Assembly (NCBI GenBank): GCA_037576195.1
Contig: CM075102.1
Location: forward strand, 22,316,745 to 22,380,744
Direction of reading: 5' to 3'
Length of the DNA: 64,000 bases
Source: Phytoseiulus persimilis
Taxonomy: Eukaryota; Arthropoda; Arachnida; Mesostigmata; Phytoseiidae
A program made the position numbers and the translations under genes. How positions within the stretch are numbered: position 1 is the first letter of the stretch; each line of letters begins with the position of its first letter. Of the stretch, positions 23,992 through 34,660 are shown piece by piece. A model generated the notes under the pieces. That model searched no databases and was not told the DNA's origin. It saw only the letters and a program-made list of their open reading frames with translations.

Positions 23992-25075
23992 CCGTATTTC
24001 CTCCAATAAACGGGCATGCCCGCCAATTTTTCGAACGCTCTCTGCGTGCCCGCTCATCAGAGCCGGAGCCGGTCATTCTGGCTTTGTACATCTGGGCTTC
24101 GGACTTTTGGCACAGACACGATTGGCGTTAGACATTTTGGCCTGGGGTAAATCTTAGCTTTGGACGTTTTGGCCTCGGAAACATCTTGGCTCAAGTCATC
24201 CTGGCTTCAGACAGCCTGGCTCAGGACCTCTAGGCCGCAGGAGTTTCAGCCTTCGATACCTTGAAGGTTTGACGAATGATTGCGTAGCCCAGAGGTCGTC
24301 AAACTGTGTCGCGACACCCGGGGGTGCCGCGGCTACCAGGCATGTCGGAAAAGTATGGAGACCTCTGGTGTAGCCCATCTGTTGCACTGCGGACCTCTGC
24401 TGACTTGGATGGCTCTCGAAAATAGGGTTCTCGCGTAACATTCACAGAGCCAACTTTGTGGTCCGGAAAGCTCCCGTCAACGGGAGGCCACAGGAATTCC
24501 AAGTGCTAGTTTGTGCTATCCGCGACGACGGAAGTTCCCCGAGTTGACTGGATCACGAATATGAGTTGATGAGCTAAGATATCTCCGAGGCCAGAACGTC
24601 CTAGCTCAAGATGTCTCCGAGGCCGAAACGTCCTAAGCCAGCATGTATCTGAGGCCAAAATGTCTGAAGGCGAACTGTCTTCGGGGCCAAAGTGTCCGTG
24701 CCAGAACGCCCGAAGCCGAAGGGCGGGAAGTCGAGTCAATGAGGTATGCTGAGAGCCTACACGACGTCCAAAAACGAGATACACACATGAGGGGATTCGT
24801 AGGTTTAAGATATTCCCGACGGAAAACAAAGCTCAATTTGATTCGACCGGCGGCTGTCAACACAACATGTCGTGCTGCGAAGACGTGCTATAGAAACTAG
24901 GTGCTAGGTTTCCGCTTGGACTCTCGCATTAGCGATGCCCACTCCTAAGAGCATGCCCGATCCTATTCAAACCCGTTCAGGTGCCCGCTTATATCTTCAA
25001 GTCGCTTCGGGTGTCCGCTCTTTGCAGCATGCCCGGTCAATGGAGCATGTCCGGTTATCAGAGGAAATACGGTAG
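23992..25075. mobile_element. Foldback element with inverted degenerate tandem repeats
   Basis: The outer ends are inverted (CCGTATTTCCTCC at about 23993 and its imperfect complement GAGGAAATACGG at about 25061). Next come GCATGCCCG-type repeats on both sides. Inside these, a degenerate short repeat (GGACGTTTTGGCCTCGG type) at about 24080-24240 is repeated in reverse at about 24565-24720. A hAT MITE is nested at 24290-24367. No transposase or clear target duplication is visible. Confidence 0.6.
24290..24367. mobile_element. 78-bp hAT MITE nested in foldback element
   Basis: The ends are CAGAGGTCGTC and GGAGACCTCTG. The 8-bp flanks GCGTAGCC (24282-24289) and GTGTAGCC (24368-24375) match at seven positions. 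The interior lacks coding capacity. Confidence 0.8.
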
Positions 25076-25242
25076 TTTTCCTCGTAGACATTTAGGTTGA
25101 AAGGAGACTTCAGAATGTGAGTGCATATCATCAACTATGGAGCGCTCCTCCAAGTAGTTTTTAAGACCCATGTTATTCGGGTACTCCAAATCTAAGCGTT
25201 GGCCTGAGGATCACGTTCGCGAATGCTGATTTCAGGTCGGAA

Positions 25243-26900
25243 ATGTTTCTTCACATCTCCCTGTGCGCGGTGCTAGCCAGCAATGCCCTCGCCAACTTGA
25301 TGGCTAGCGTCATGATGGACTACCTTCTCCTCGATATGGCGGCGCAGGTAGATTTGGCTTTCCTCAGAACCTCGGCCTTCTTCAGCTTGGGAATAGATAT
25401 AGTTCGTACCGCACGGAATCTCGGGAGGATGGCCTCTGTGCCGAGTTATCTGTCGCCACCTCCGTTGACTCCTGATTTTCCAGGCCAGAATCGTCGGACT
25501 AGATCCCTCCGAACTGCGCCCTTTCGTCGTCAAAGTGGAAGCCTCCCGTGAGTTATACTAGGTGTCGGTGAATTTCCTTTCTTCCCTTATTTTGGTCATA
25601 TCTCGGTGAAAAATGTGATCGATAACTGAAAGGGTTGCGCATCTTTTCTCCTTCCGATTCCGCCAATCGGCCCATAATCGGCTTTTCTGGTAAGCCTGGG
25701 GAAATGCCTATTTTTTCCCTAACTCACCCGAAAACTCGTCCGGGAATCGTCTTAGGTAGTATGTCGTTTCGTGTTTATTTGATGCGGCGAAGAATTGCCT
25801 AAATTCAACGAAGAAATGGCGGGCATCCGCCCAGAGCTCGGACGTTATGACCAATCGCCTCAGCGTCACCAGAATGACTGGTGTGCTAACCAAATATCAT
25901 CCTGGATGCGATTCCTCCCATATCTCCTCATGGGACCCGAATTTCCAATGGCAAACTTTGAATGAATGGAAACTTTGAAGGAAATGTTGGCATTTTTTGA
26001 GGCCTCCTCGAAAAGTCAACTCTTCACCAATCGACGCAAGCAGAACGAGAAGATGCATCATCCTTTCAGCTATCGACCGCAAGACGAATTCCCAGAATCA
26101 GACATATTTCACCGAGTATTGACCCAAAAGAAGGAAGGGTGAGAAAATTCCCGACTCACGTTGACCACCCTGTATTCCCCGTCGCCGCAAGAATCGGAAG
26201 CTCAGCGATGCGTCGCAAACGGATTTTTTGATATACAGGTTTTACGAACCGGGAGTTCTGGGCCCGTTTCACTCACGGATCCTTGAACGGTCTAAGCCAC
26301 GTGAGGAGACGAGGCAACTGCTCCTACGGATACGCCCAATCTGAGCTCAAGATGGGCTGCCACGTAGGTCTTGGATCACTCCGTTTCGTCATGATCGGCA
26401 ACGCGATGGTTGGTCGATTGAGTCAGCGGTGCCCCTCTCATGACACACTGTGGATGAATCCTGTACGTTGGATTCGATTCCGGCTAACCCGCCTGTGAAC
26501 ATTATTCTAGGGCGACCAATACATGAAACGAATCCACAACATCACGATCTCCACCCAGGTGATTGCCAACACCTCTCTTCTGATTGAGTTCCAAGCAAGC
26601 CGACACTCCCCCGTACGGCTCGTTCCTATTAGCATGCGCCCGGTCCCGATGATAACTAGGGTCAGACGAGGCGAAGTGACCCTCAATTCTAACAGGTGAG
26701 GGAAGAATCTCGAAATCTCAAAGCTGAGGCAGAGCTGAGATTGTCCCTGTCGCTCCACTCGACAACCTTTCCATCATTCCAGACGCAGTCAATTTTTGAG
26801 ACAAATCCACGTCTACCTAGAGAGACAGCTGGCTACGATTTTGACTGGAAGATACAGTAGCGTACTCCACAGCTTGGCAAAGCGCTATCACATGCCCTAG
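25243..26900 (+). CDS. Group-7 mite allergen-like secreted protein, gene 1
   Basis: Five coding exons: 25243-25347, 25484-25547, 26239-26408, 26511-26695 and 26783-26900. Together they give 213 aa, close to the usual length of mite group-7 allergens. Those proteins have a lipid-binding, JHBP/BPI-like fold. All junctions are GT-AG and in phase. The first about 17 residues form a signal peptide. A CAG acceptor seven bases before the ATG suggests a 5' UTR intron. The region HVRRRGNCSYG matches the conserved group-7 segment after the GL motif. Two cysteines (GNC, MGC) are shared with the paralogue, as is the C-terminal YSSVL...MP. N-glycosylation motifs NIT and NTS lie in exon 4. The second intron is about 690 bp, against about 90 bp in gene 2. 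The ligand is unknown. Confidence 0.8.
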
Positions 26901-27305
26901 ATCCAAGTGGGGTTACTGAGTGCTTCATCGGAGACATGCATTCAAGAAGATGAACTAATACTTATCGGAATTCAAAGTACAGTGGAGCTACAAGAGAATA
27001 GTTCACCAATTTCCAGCATTTCCTTCAAGCACTGATAACTCCACTTTTCTCCGAGTTTAGCAGATAATAAACCAGAGGATAGAGGAAGCAGCGCGTCTTC
27101 AGATGCGGGTCTCTGAGGTTGTGATGCGAATGGAAGGAACACGCTCCAATGGTTTCTCCTATTGATCCTATTTTCTCGGCTACGTTGGTCCCCTTGCTGG
27201 GTCACAACTTGAAGATCAGGAGTTGTTTTATCTCACGGCATGAAACCAAGTCGGTTCCCGTCGGACCACATTGACTTCGAAGCGGTTGAATGTAACACTT
27301 CGTAT
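26901..27305. other. 3' flank of gene 1; nothing else recognised
   Basis: There is no clear AATAAA within the first 100 bases after the stop. A 77-codon minus frame (26972-27205) has no recognisable features. Confidence 0.4.
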
Positions 27306-27313
27306 ATCATGTC

Positions 27314-28055
27314 TAGAGACGCCATATGGCCGGACATTCTTTTCACGAAAACCGGACATGGTCCGGACAGGACGTCACTGCCGAAACCGGACATCGAACC
27401 GGACGTTTCCAGATCCACCAATTTATATGACTGGAAGAGGCTAAAGCCTCGATATGTTTCCCTCATTCCATGCAGCTTTGATGAGTCTCAAGCACTGGGA
27501 TGAAGTACTAGGAAGTCGGAGTGAACTTCACTCTCTCTTAAATCATGTCCAACATCGGTTCCTCGGAGCACCAGGTTTTTTAACCGAGATCTTCTCCCGA
27601 TTCGAGTATCTAGAGAACTTCGCTCGGATTATTTCCCAATCTAATGTCATTCGAGCCTGGCGGAGCGTATTTTTCAGTTTTTCTCTTCTGGGAATATGTC
27701 TTTACGTGAGAAAGTCACGCTTTGAGTCCGCCGCGGGGGGATGCTCGCACGGTGGTTGGCGCGGGCATCTTTCTCATCACTGTAAGTCCGCTAGTCGACG
27801 AAACAGCGGTCTGCGGAGACGGCGTTCAACCGTCCGCGGGCGTGCTCTCACGCTAAATGCTCCCTAGAGCAGGACATTTGCTCCCGGGAGGGCTTGGGTT
27901 TTCTTCGATCTCTCTACAATGGAGAATCATCTCCGTGGATCCCGAAGTTCGGACCTTCTCTCTCAAGATTCCAGAATACGGACATTTTCCCCTGAAATCC
28001 GGGAAACCGGACGAACCAGACGTACAAGGACATGTCCGGTCATATGGCGTCTCTA
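27314..28055. mobile_element. Non-autonomous hAT element, copy 2
   Basis: The inverted ends TAGAGACGCCATATGGCCGG and GGCGTCTCTA match those of the element at 4335-5206. Flanks ATCATGTC (27306-27313) and ATCATGAC (28056-28063) agree at seven of eight positions. The interior aligns with copy 1 in reverse but lacks the SINE, so it serves as the empty-site reference. No transposase is encoded. Confidence 0.87.
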
Positions 28056-28063
28056 ATCATGAC

Positions 28064-29100
28064 GAAGCAGCACATGGCAGAAGGCTTCAATCCAGTAGCA
28101 GAAAGCGGCAGGAGGCGTCGACAGTGAAAAAGACAACAGGGTCACTGTAACGAGTCGTCAAGTTTCGTTACCCGGACACGCGAGAATGAGTTTCAATACG
28201 GAGCGGTCCGGTTTCGACAGGTCCTGGAGGAGGGTCAAGAATCGAGACCATAATGCGATGCACAACCTGTGGCCCGGTTGAGAGCCCTGATTGAGAGAAA
28301 TTACTCTCATCCTCCCTATGCTGGGGCTTCCGTGATACCAATCCCGGCTGCATTTCTTATTTGAGGATTGAAATGTCTCGATGCCGCCTCGAGATCTTCC
28401 AGGAGGCCGAGACCCGCTGGAAAAAAATATGACTGTTTTTCCTGTCCATTCCGCCGCGTCACAAAACGTTCGTTCCGTCACGAAGAAAGATACACCGGCG
28501 TGAAGGCTGCCCTCACGCTGTCCAGCTGAACGTGAGAGCGAGCCTATGTGACAGGCTCGATGACGACAGCCGGCGACTTCGTTAATGATTATTATGGTTC
28601 TGATCCGGGCAAAGAGTAAAATCACTCAGGAACTTCATGCCGTAGGTCAGGGGAAACTCAGAGATAAGTCGGGATGTGAATCGCGCGGAACTTCCCAACA
28701 GAAATCACCCTTGGAATACGAGTGAATTGTCATCGAAGGCGCAAGCGTGGGAGCAGCGTTGAGGTATCGTTCTCGGGATCGCAGTTTTTCTGTCGAGCTT
28801 GGTGCTCGAATTCTCGCTGTCTGCAGCTCAGAATCGAATGAGCCATTCACAAGTCGAGAGTATTTTGTTCAGGGGTGCGCTTGATCCGGAGCGTGAAGCA
28901 ATCAGGGTTTCTCTATCATGGATCGAGGTTCCGTTAGACGGGAGCTCTCGAGAGAAAATGACTCGGGTCCACGACGAGCCCTGCCGGCGGAGTTAGAGTC
29001 GAATAAACGAGCGCGGTGAAATAATTTACGATTGAGGATTGAATCTGGATCATTTCAGAGGGTCGATTCTGGATTCTGCATCCAATTGTCAAATACCATT
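28064..29100. other. No gene recognised
   Basis: A 155-codon minus frame (28158-28625) and shorter frames are present, without motifs. Confidence 0.35.
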
Positions 29101-29346
29101 AGTCTTCTGCAGATTCAGCCGGACCTGCTCACAAGTATCCTCCTCTGGCTGTCGAGGATCACGTCAAGCAAGGTAAGACCACAATCTAAGAGTCAGTTAG
29201 CGCGTTCCCACACAAACAGAAATGGTCCAGGTCGATCCGACCACACCAGGAGGACGTATCAAGGTCGAAGCCTACTTTGGACAGGTCTGACCATATCTGC
29301 GGAGCTCTTTCCGAATATATGGACTGCTTCGGAGTCTGTTGACAGT

Positions 29347-29557
29347 AAATATGAAACGGCTAGGGAACATTGCCGGTAGTAGCTCGTCGACGATTCCAGG
29401 GAGTCCAAGTGAACCGATATCTCCGAGGTGCTCCAGACCACATACCTTCGAGCTGCTTCACCGACGCACTCCAACGATTGAAAACCTGCATCCGGATGAA
29501 GGAATTTCCGAGCCTTCCATATTTCTCATCGTCTCGTCAGTGAGCGATAGAAAATAG
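29347..29557 (+). CDS. Candidate exon or small ORF, Ser/Pro-rich
   Basis: The frame follows a TTGACAG acceptor and reads about 68 codons from ATG to stop. It begins MKRLGNIAGSSSS and is rich in Ser and Pro. An upstream piece ending in AGCAAG/GTAAGA (about 29171) could be a preceding exon. No family is recognised. Confidence 0.28.
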
Positions 29558-29775
29558 CTGCGAGTTCGATTTCTCCGAGACTTCAGTCACAGCTCCATGG
29601 GCCTAACGCTCATAAATGACACGACTGATGCCAGACGTCGGAAGTCGAGGGGGACGATCTCGTCTACAGCTCGTTTTCGCTGCCGTTTCTTCATGGACCC
29701 GTTCCCGAGACTACCGAGACAACGGCGCGACTTGACCAATCGAATGAACGACATCGATACCTCGAGGAGATCCCG

Positions 29776-30014
29776 TTAGGCAACTCTGATTGTCCCTCGG
29801 TATAAGCAGAACGCTTCGCAGGGTTCTGTGTTTTTTAACGCTGTGTAAATGTGACCGCTGAGTGAGATGACTGAGCTACAGACAACACGGACACTTCGTA
29901 CGTCTTTTGCGAGAAGCGGTCCGGGAAGTTCGAATGAGGGATTTCCCATGTGTTTGCGAGTCATGCGCTCCACAGCTCCCGCGATTTGCTCATCGCCGAT
30001 ATCCGCAACCATAG
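29776..30014 (-). CDS. Candidate exon, unknown
   Basis: The exon starts after a strong acceptor (TTTTGGTTCTTCTTGCAG) with CT-ATG and stays open for about 78 codons to a stop. The peptide is mixed and acidic at first (DIGDEQIAGAVERM), which favours coding. No partner exon or domain was identified. Confidence 0.33.
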
Positions 30015-30134
30015 CTGCAAGAAGAACCAAAAATCTGTCCAGGAATCGCGCTATCGGAATTCTCGCGACGCTCTTGATCTAGATCGCACTCGAAACTGAG
30101 TGAGAACTCTCGTAGCGCGACGCTCGCACTAACT

Positions 30135-30431
30135 TTGTTTCTCCGAAGAGCTCTTCGACGGTACAGGATTTTGCTCATCTGTCGCATTCTATTCATAGCA
30201 TACGTGATATCCAAGGAAAGCTACCGTGACTCCAGCTACGATCCAGAGTGGCAAGACCGTAGAGAAAATCGAGCCCCAGTCATAACTATTGCTGCGAGCG
30301 TGCTTTCAGATGAGGAACGGCAGCTGCGAAGCAGTGAAGAGGTTCGTCGAGTTGAGCTCAAAAATCTCTCTCTTCTGCTCGGTCATTCCGACGCCCCCAA
30401 AGTCAAGGACCTGAGAACTCCTCTCCGCTGA
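30135..30431 (+). CDS. Candidate C-terminal exon with one membrane-like segment
   Basis: An open frame of about 98 codons ending in TGA. It begins with an Arg-rich and hydrophobic stretch (RILLICRILFIAYVI). A hydrophilic tail rich in Glu, Asp and Arg follows (for example LSDEERQLRSSEEVRR). A CATAG acceptor near 30200 could define a shorter exon. No start codon was found. It lies about 215 bp before the first membrane-protein paralogue, but I see no link between them. Confidence 0.35.
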   Translation: MFLRRALRRYRILLICRILFIAYVISKESYRDSSYDPEWQDRRENRAPVITIAASVLSDEERQLRSSEEVRRVELKNLSLLLGHSDAPKVKDLRTPLR

Positions 30432-30545
30432 AACCCGGAGCCCGTAGCTCGAGCGGGATCCTAACTCTCTCCGAAAAGATTCGCTGAGCCTCCATCGTGA
30501 GCTGAGGGCATTGTATCACATTCGTTCTTGCTGCGGACGTCTTCA

Positions 30546-30552
30546 GTGCTGC
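30546..30552 (+). promoter_or_regulatory. Initiator-like TCAGTGC
   Basis: TCAGTGC lies about 100 bp before the ATG of the 178-aa gene. It is conserved in position and context with the copy at 33112, just before the paralogue. It fits the arthropod TCAGT initiator consensus. No TATA box is evident upstream here. Confidence 0.5.
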
Positions 30553-30644
30553 TTCATCAGCGGAATATTCCTGTCAGAGCGACAGAACGATCCACGAATT
30601 GGAATTCATCACAGCATCACTCGTCGTGCCACGTGAGCCCAGAA

Positions 30645-31181
30645 ATGGATTTGTTCATCTTCAACTTCATCTCGGAAGCCCTCGCTTTCTTCACGGACGT
30701 AAGCGTTGAAGCCGTCAGGCGTGCTCGCAGTGTCCCACCTGTCCCTCATTTATTGGTAAGACCGACTACTATCGGAGGGCAAGACGCGACCGAAACCACT
30801 GGCAACGACCGTGACGAAGAACCCACCGAACGAGTCAGAGGCGATCTCAGGCCCGTGATCAGTTATCCGAAGATGCTCGCCATGCTTTTCTTAGGACTCA
30901 TCCTGGCTAGGATGGTGAGGGTGGGGCTGCCGCGTCTGGATCGTGAAGAACCGTCCTCGTACGTTATTGCTCTTCTGGTGCCCCTCGTCGAGGGTCTCTT
31001 AATCTGGCTCTTGGGAAACATGGGCGAACTGCAAGGATCGATCTCCTTCACATTGTTGGGAGCTTTCTGTGTTAGTCCTCTGTATCTCATCTCTCCGACA
31101 GAGAGTGATTTGGATGTGATCACGGGTCTGGTCGCGCAGTCGTTCTTCCGCATTACATCAGGAGTCAGAGCTCATCAGTAG
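30645..31181 (+). CDS. 178-aa membrane protein, tandem paralogue 1
   Basis: An uninterrupted ATG-to-stop frame. It has an N-terminal hydrophobic segment (residues about 3-17), a hydrophilic Thr/Asp/Arg stretch (about 40-65), and then three hydrophobic segments: near LGLILARM, LLVPLVEGLLIWLL and FTLLGAFCVSPLYL. The protein ends with LVAQSFFR. The paralogue at 33230 is alignable along the whole length. A conserved TCAGTGC precedes both, and AATAAA follows each. The frame stays open upstream to 30528, but the ATG at 30645 is conserved between copies, so I chose it. No family is recognised; the role is probably membrane-associated, with topology uncertain. Confidence 0.72.
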   Translation: MDLFIFNFISEALAFFTDVSVEAVRRARSVPPVPHLLVRPTTIGGQDATETTGNDRDEEPTERVRGDLRPVISYPKMLAMLFLGLILARMVRVGLPRLDREEPSSYVIALLVPLVEGLLIWLLGNMGELQGSISFTLLGAFCVSPLYLISPTESDLDVITGLVAQSFFRITSGVRAHQ

Positions 31182-31300
31182 CTGCAAGACAACAATGGAC
31201 GCCGTTACAGGCTATGAAAACATGAACGCAACCGGTTATAAGTGGAGAAAATCACATTCCAATGAGGAAGAATTCCCTATCAGAATGGATAATTTATTCG

Positions 31301-31306
31301 AATAAA
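31301..31306 (+). terminator. Polyadenylation signal AATAAA (paralogue 1)
   Basis: AATAAA lies 120 bp after the stop, inside TTATTCGAATAAA. Nearly the same context is seen after the second paralogue. Confidence 0.6.
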
Positions 31307-33060
31307 TATTACCCTCCGACGAAGGCCCCCTGAATATTTTCGGAACGAAAGTTCAGAGTTTTCCAATACCTTAATAAATATACGTCCTGATCGGCTCAAG
31401 GCATGGATCAGTTTTTTTGAATTGCGTGCACAATTACTCGGAATATGCACGCTACTCCTCTTTCGACAAAAGATGAAGGTTTCTCGACTCGATGCCGTGA
31501 TCTAGCCGCGGTGGAGCTCAAAAAATCAAAATTCCGACACAGCATGAGGGTCGGATTCTGAGCGCTCGAGCGATTCACAAGAGTAATCTTAACAACGAGA
31601 ACCCTCAATAAGATGAGAGTGCGCCCTAGGTACCGCTACTTTCCTCGGTACTAAATCTGGTCCCATGATCATTGATACCATTCCGCAAATATGCGATCTA
31701 GCGACCGTGTTCTTCATCGGCGACCCTGCTCGGAACTCTGAAACCAACCGCCAACGACTCCAAACGAACTGGTTGCGGTTGCTCTCCCATACGCCAGCGC
31801 GTTCCCAGACCGACACACCCGGCAGCCCGGGGCAGTCGGAATTTCTCTCGTGTCTCCTCCTTTGCGGGTTCCGGAATGAAGCGCACATCTGAGACGTGTT
31901 CCACTGCTCTTCGTTTTGAACGTGAACTCCGAGACTTCTCATTCCGCCTCATACCGAGAGCTTGATTTGTAGATTAGCTTGCTGGGACAGATGTCGCGCT
32001 AGCACCTGCAGCCGGGTGAAAGGCGTTGTTCAGGAGACGGTTTCGGAGATTCATGTTTCGTGTCTCTCGTGCAGCGGTACCGCGAATCCACCTCACGAAC
32101 AAAGATCGTTTAAGCACGGCGACAATGAAATGGGCGGGAGGAGGAAGAAATCAACGTGATGAAAGCACAGCAATGGAACTTAGTCCCTTCATAATTTGAC
32201 TGAGTTATTCGCAGTTCCTATCCACCGATTCGTTCCTTCCCCTCGGCCAGATTCGTGACCTCTTCAGACTTTATTGGAACCTCAATACCCAATAAGTGAA
32301 CGGCGAGCCTCCGGTGTCTACTTTCAGTGCTGAAAGCGATTTTTCCAAGAAAACACCACTCTGAGAGAAATGCGTCGAGAATCTCATCTTGATACGATGA
32401 CAAGCAGAGGTGGAGAAAATGATTTCATGCACAATAGCAACCAATTCGGGGGCTGCGCAAAGGAGTGCTTCCGAGGGTGTATATTCGGTCACTTGGAGAG
32501 CCATCGGACAGCTTGAAACGTCGGTTGTGGATGAGCTTGAGTTTCATCGCCGCCAAATGCTTCTCGTCTCCAATTCAGAATGAAAACATGAAGAAGGGTA
32601 TCCTAGAACGATCGAGATTCAAATCGTTGTCGAGGCGATGCACCGAACGATGATCTGAACGAGCAGTCCGGTGACTTCTGGGGTTTGTTTACTGTCTCCC
32701 CCTGACAGACCAGACAGGAACCCTCGAGAATGCTCGATTTCCTCGACCAGTTCTTCTAGCGGGCCTCATCTTGTCACAAGAAACTGTCTTCCTACGCTTG
32801 AGTGCCATGGGCGGGATCTTGAAGACGAGACAACAGGATCTGATGAACTCCGCAAGCGACGACAGGGGCGGGGACTCTTCTCAGAAAATTCTCGCGAAAT
32901 TCGGAACAAACAATCTCGTAGCCGATCGAGCTCTTTCGGAATCCGAGCCATCACGGAGCCTTAATAGCTCAAGACCTGTGGGTTCTCGCTCGGTGAAGGT
33001 TCGAGACCGTTTTTTGAGCGATCGGAGGCGAGATCCGGACCCTCTCCACTAGGGGTCGCT
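31307..33060. other. Between the tandem paralogues; no gene resolved
   Basis: Frames at 31665-31892 (+) and 32771-33052 (+) have partly protein-like composition. The second has a charged tail ending RRRDPDPLH. No start codon or splice sites could be supported. I see no third copy of the membrane-protein gene. Confidence 0.35.
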
Positions 33061-33111
33061 GAGACTATAATATGGGCAGTGCCTTCGCTTCGTCATTGTT
33101 GCTCTCGTCCT

Positions 33112-33118
33112 CAGTGCA
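33112..33118 (+). promoter_or_regulatory. Initiator-like TCAGTGC with upstream TATA-like box
   Basis: TCAGTGC lies about 115 bp before the ATG of the 180-aa gene, in the same context as at 30546 (CAGTGC then GCTTCAT). A TATAATA sequence lies about 45 bp upstream. That spacing is longer than usual for a TATA box. Confidence 0.5.
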
Positions 33119-33229
33119 GCTTCATACCCTGAATCTCGCTTCTAAAGTACGAGCCACGAGCTGAAACTCTTCAGACATCACTCGGCATTCTACATCAGTG
33201 CAACACTCATCGTGCTAAGGGAGCCCGCA

Positions 33230-33772
33230 ATGGATTTGGTATTCTTCAACTTCGTCACGGAAGTGTTCGCCTTCTTCTTGAATGTCGGCTCTGCAGCCCT
33301 CAGTATTTACCGTCGTGCTTGTGCTAATCCATGCTTCCGACCAACACCGACACCATCGACGAACATCGAAGGACGAGAACTGACGGAAGCCACCGCCAAC
33401 GGAAGTTACGGAAACCACGTCGGCGGAGTCAGAGATGATCTCAGGCCTGTGATCAGTTACACTAAGATGCTTGGCATGGTTTTCATTGGACTCATCTTGG
33501 CCAGAATGGTGAGGCTGGGGCTACCGCGCCTGGATAGTGGAGAACCCTCCTCGTGCGCTATTGCTGTCCTGGTGCCCCTCGTCCAGGGTCTATTGGTCTG
33601 GTTCTGGGGAAACATGAGCGAGCTGCGAGGGTCGATCTCATGCACATTGTTGGGAGCTTTCTGTGTCAGCCCACTGTATCTCATCTTCCCAACAAGCACG
33701 GACTTGGATGCCATCACGGGTCTGGTTGCGCAGTCCTTCTTCCGCTGCACATCGCAGGTCAGCGCTCGTTAG
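33230..33772 (+). CDS. 180-aa membrane protein, tandem paralogue 2
   Basis: This frame shares the start context (AGCCC, then GCA, then ATGGATTTG), gene length and hydrophobic profile with the gene at 30645. Conserved blocks include VRDDLRPVISY, MVFIGLILARMVRLGLPRLD and TLLGAFCVSPLYLIFP. The hydrophilic region (residues about 35-65) has diverged most. An AATAAA follows at 33880. The gene is apparently intronless, and tandem duplication with its promoter is the simplest origin. No known domain is recognised. Confidence 0.72.
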   Translation: MDLVFFNFVTEVFAFFLNVGSAALSIYRRACANPCFRPTPTPSTNIEGRELTEATANGSYGNHVGGVRDDLRPVISYTKMLGMVFIGLILARMVRLGLPRLDSGEPSSCAIAVLVPLVQGLLVWFWGNMSELRGSISCTLLGAFCVSPLYLIFPTSTDLDAITGLVAQSFFRCTSQVSAR

Positions 33773-33879
33773 CAGTTGTACTGAACCAGATGCGGGGGAA
33801 GACGAAAGCGACCGGCAGGACTGGGGAACTTCGCATTCAAGTGAGCAGGAGAGTTGTATCAAGATGCCTAAATTATTCG

Positions 33880-33885
33880 AATAAA
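33880..33885 (+). terminator. Polyadenylation signal AATAAA (paralogue 2)
   Basis: AATAAA about 108 bp after the stop, within ATTATTCGAATAAA. It matches the signal after paralogue 1. Confidence 0.6.
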
Positions 33886-34660
33886 AATGCCCATTCCCAT
33901 TTGAACCCCCTTGAGTATTCAGAGAACGATCGTGTGCATGTTCAGCTTGATAGATTATAATCCCGATACGATTCGGGCATGAACCCATTGGTTAAAGTCC
34001 TCCCATTCCTAGTGGAGCCCATATGCTCCACGAAATCGGGTTTCGAGAACTGGGCTTCCTCATCCGTTCAACGGGAAACGGAAATTCATAGTCCTGCAGG
34101 CACTCTAGGTGGACGATGAAGTTCCAGCGCGAATTCGTTCGCCGCAACGAACTTTGAAAGATCGCTCCGCTGTTTTCACTTATTTCGTTTCATCCCTGAC
34201 GATGCTGGATGGTAGAAAATGATGGAGATGGCTTTCGTTCAGTTCACTGTGCTGCTCAATTTCGGTCATGGCATTTTATCGTGTGTTTCCAACCTTTTCG
34301 TTTCAAACTTCAAGAAGTCGTGGAAACGTTGAAGCCCGATCTTGGGACTTGTAATTCATGAACCGAATGTACTGGTTGTTAGAGACGCAGCGAGTTCCTT
34401 GAGCAGCGTTTGGGGTTAGAGGGAAGAGTTTCATGCCGAAATCGTCCATCACACTGAGCTGGGCGAAAGTGATCTTCATCGTTCCCTCGCAATGGAGCAA
34501 TATTTTGGAGCTCGTTGCGATGGACGTTCTCACTCATGGGGCATCAGAGTCTAACATTGATCGGTTCAAGATTATGAATTCCCGTTCCCCGTTAGACGAG
34601 GATGCAGGTCTACTCGGGACAATGGAGCTCCGATCAACAGCATGAGAATCGGATGCGGAA
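33886..34660. other. No gene recognised
   Basis: A short hairpin GTGGAGC...GCTCCAC lies near 34013. Frames here are short. Confidence 0.4.
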
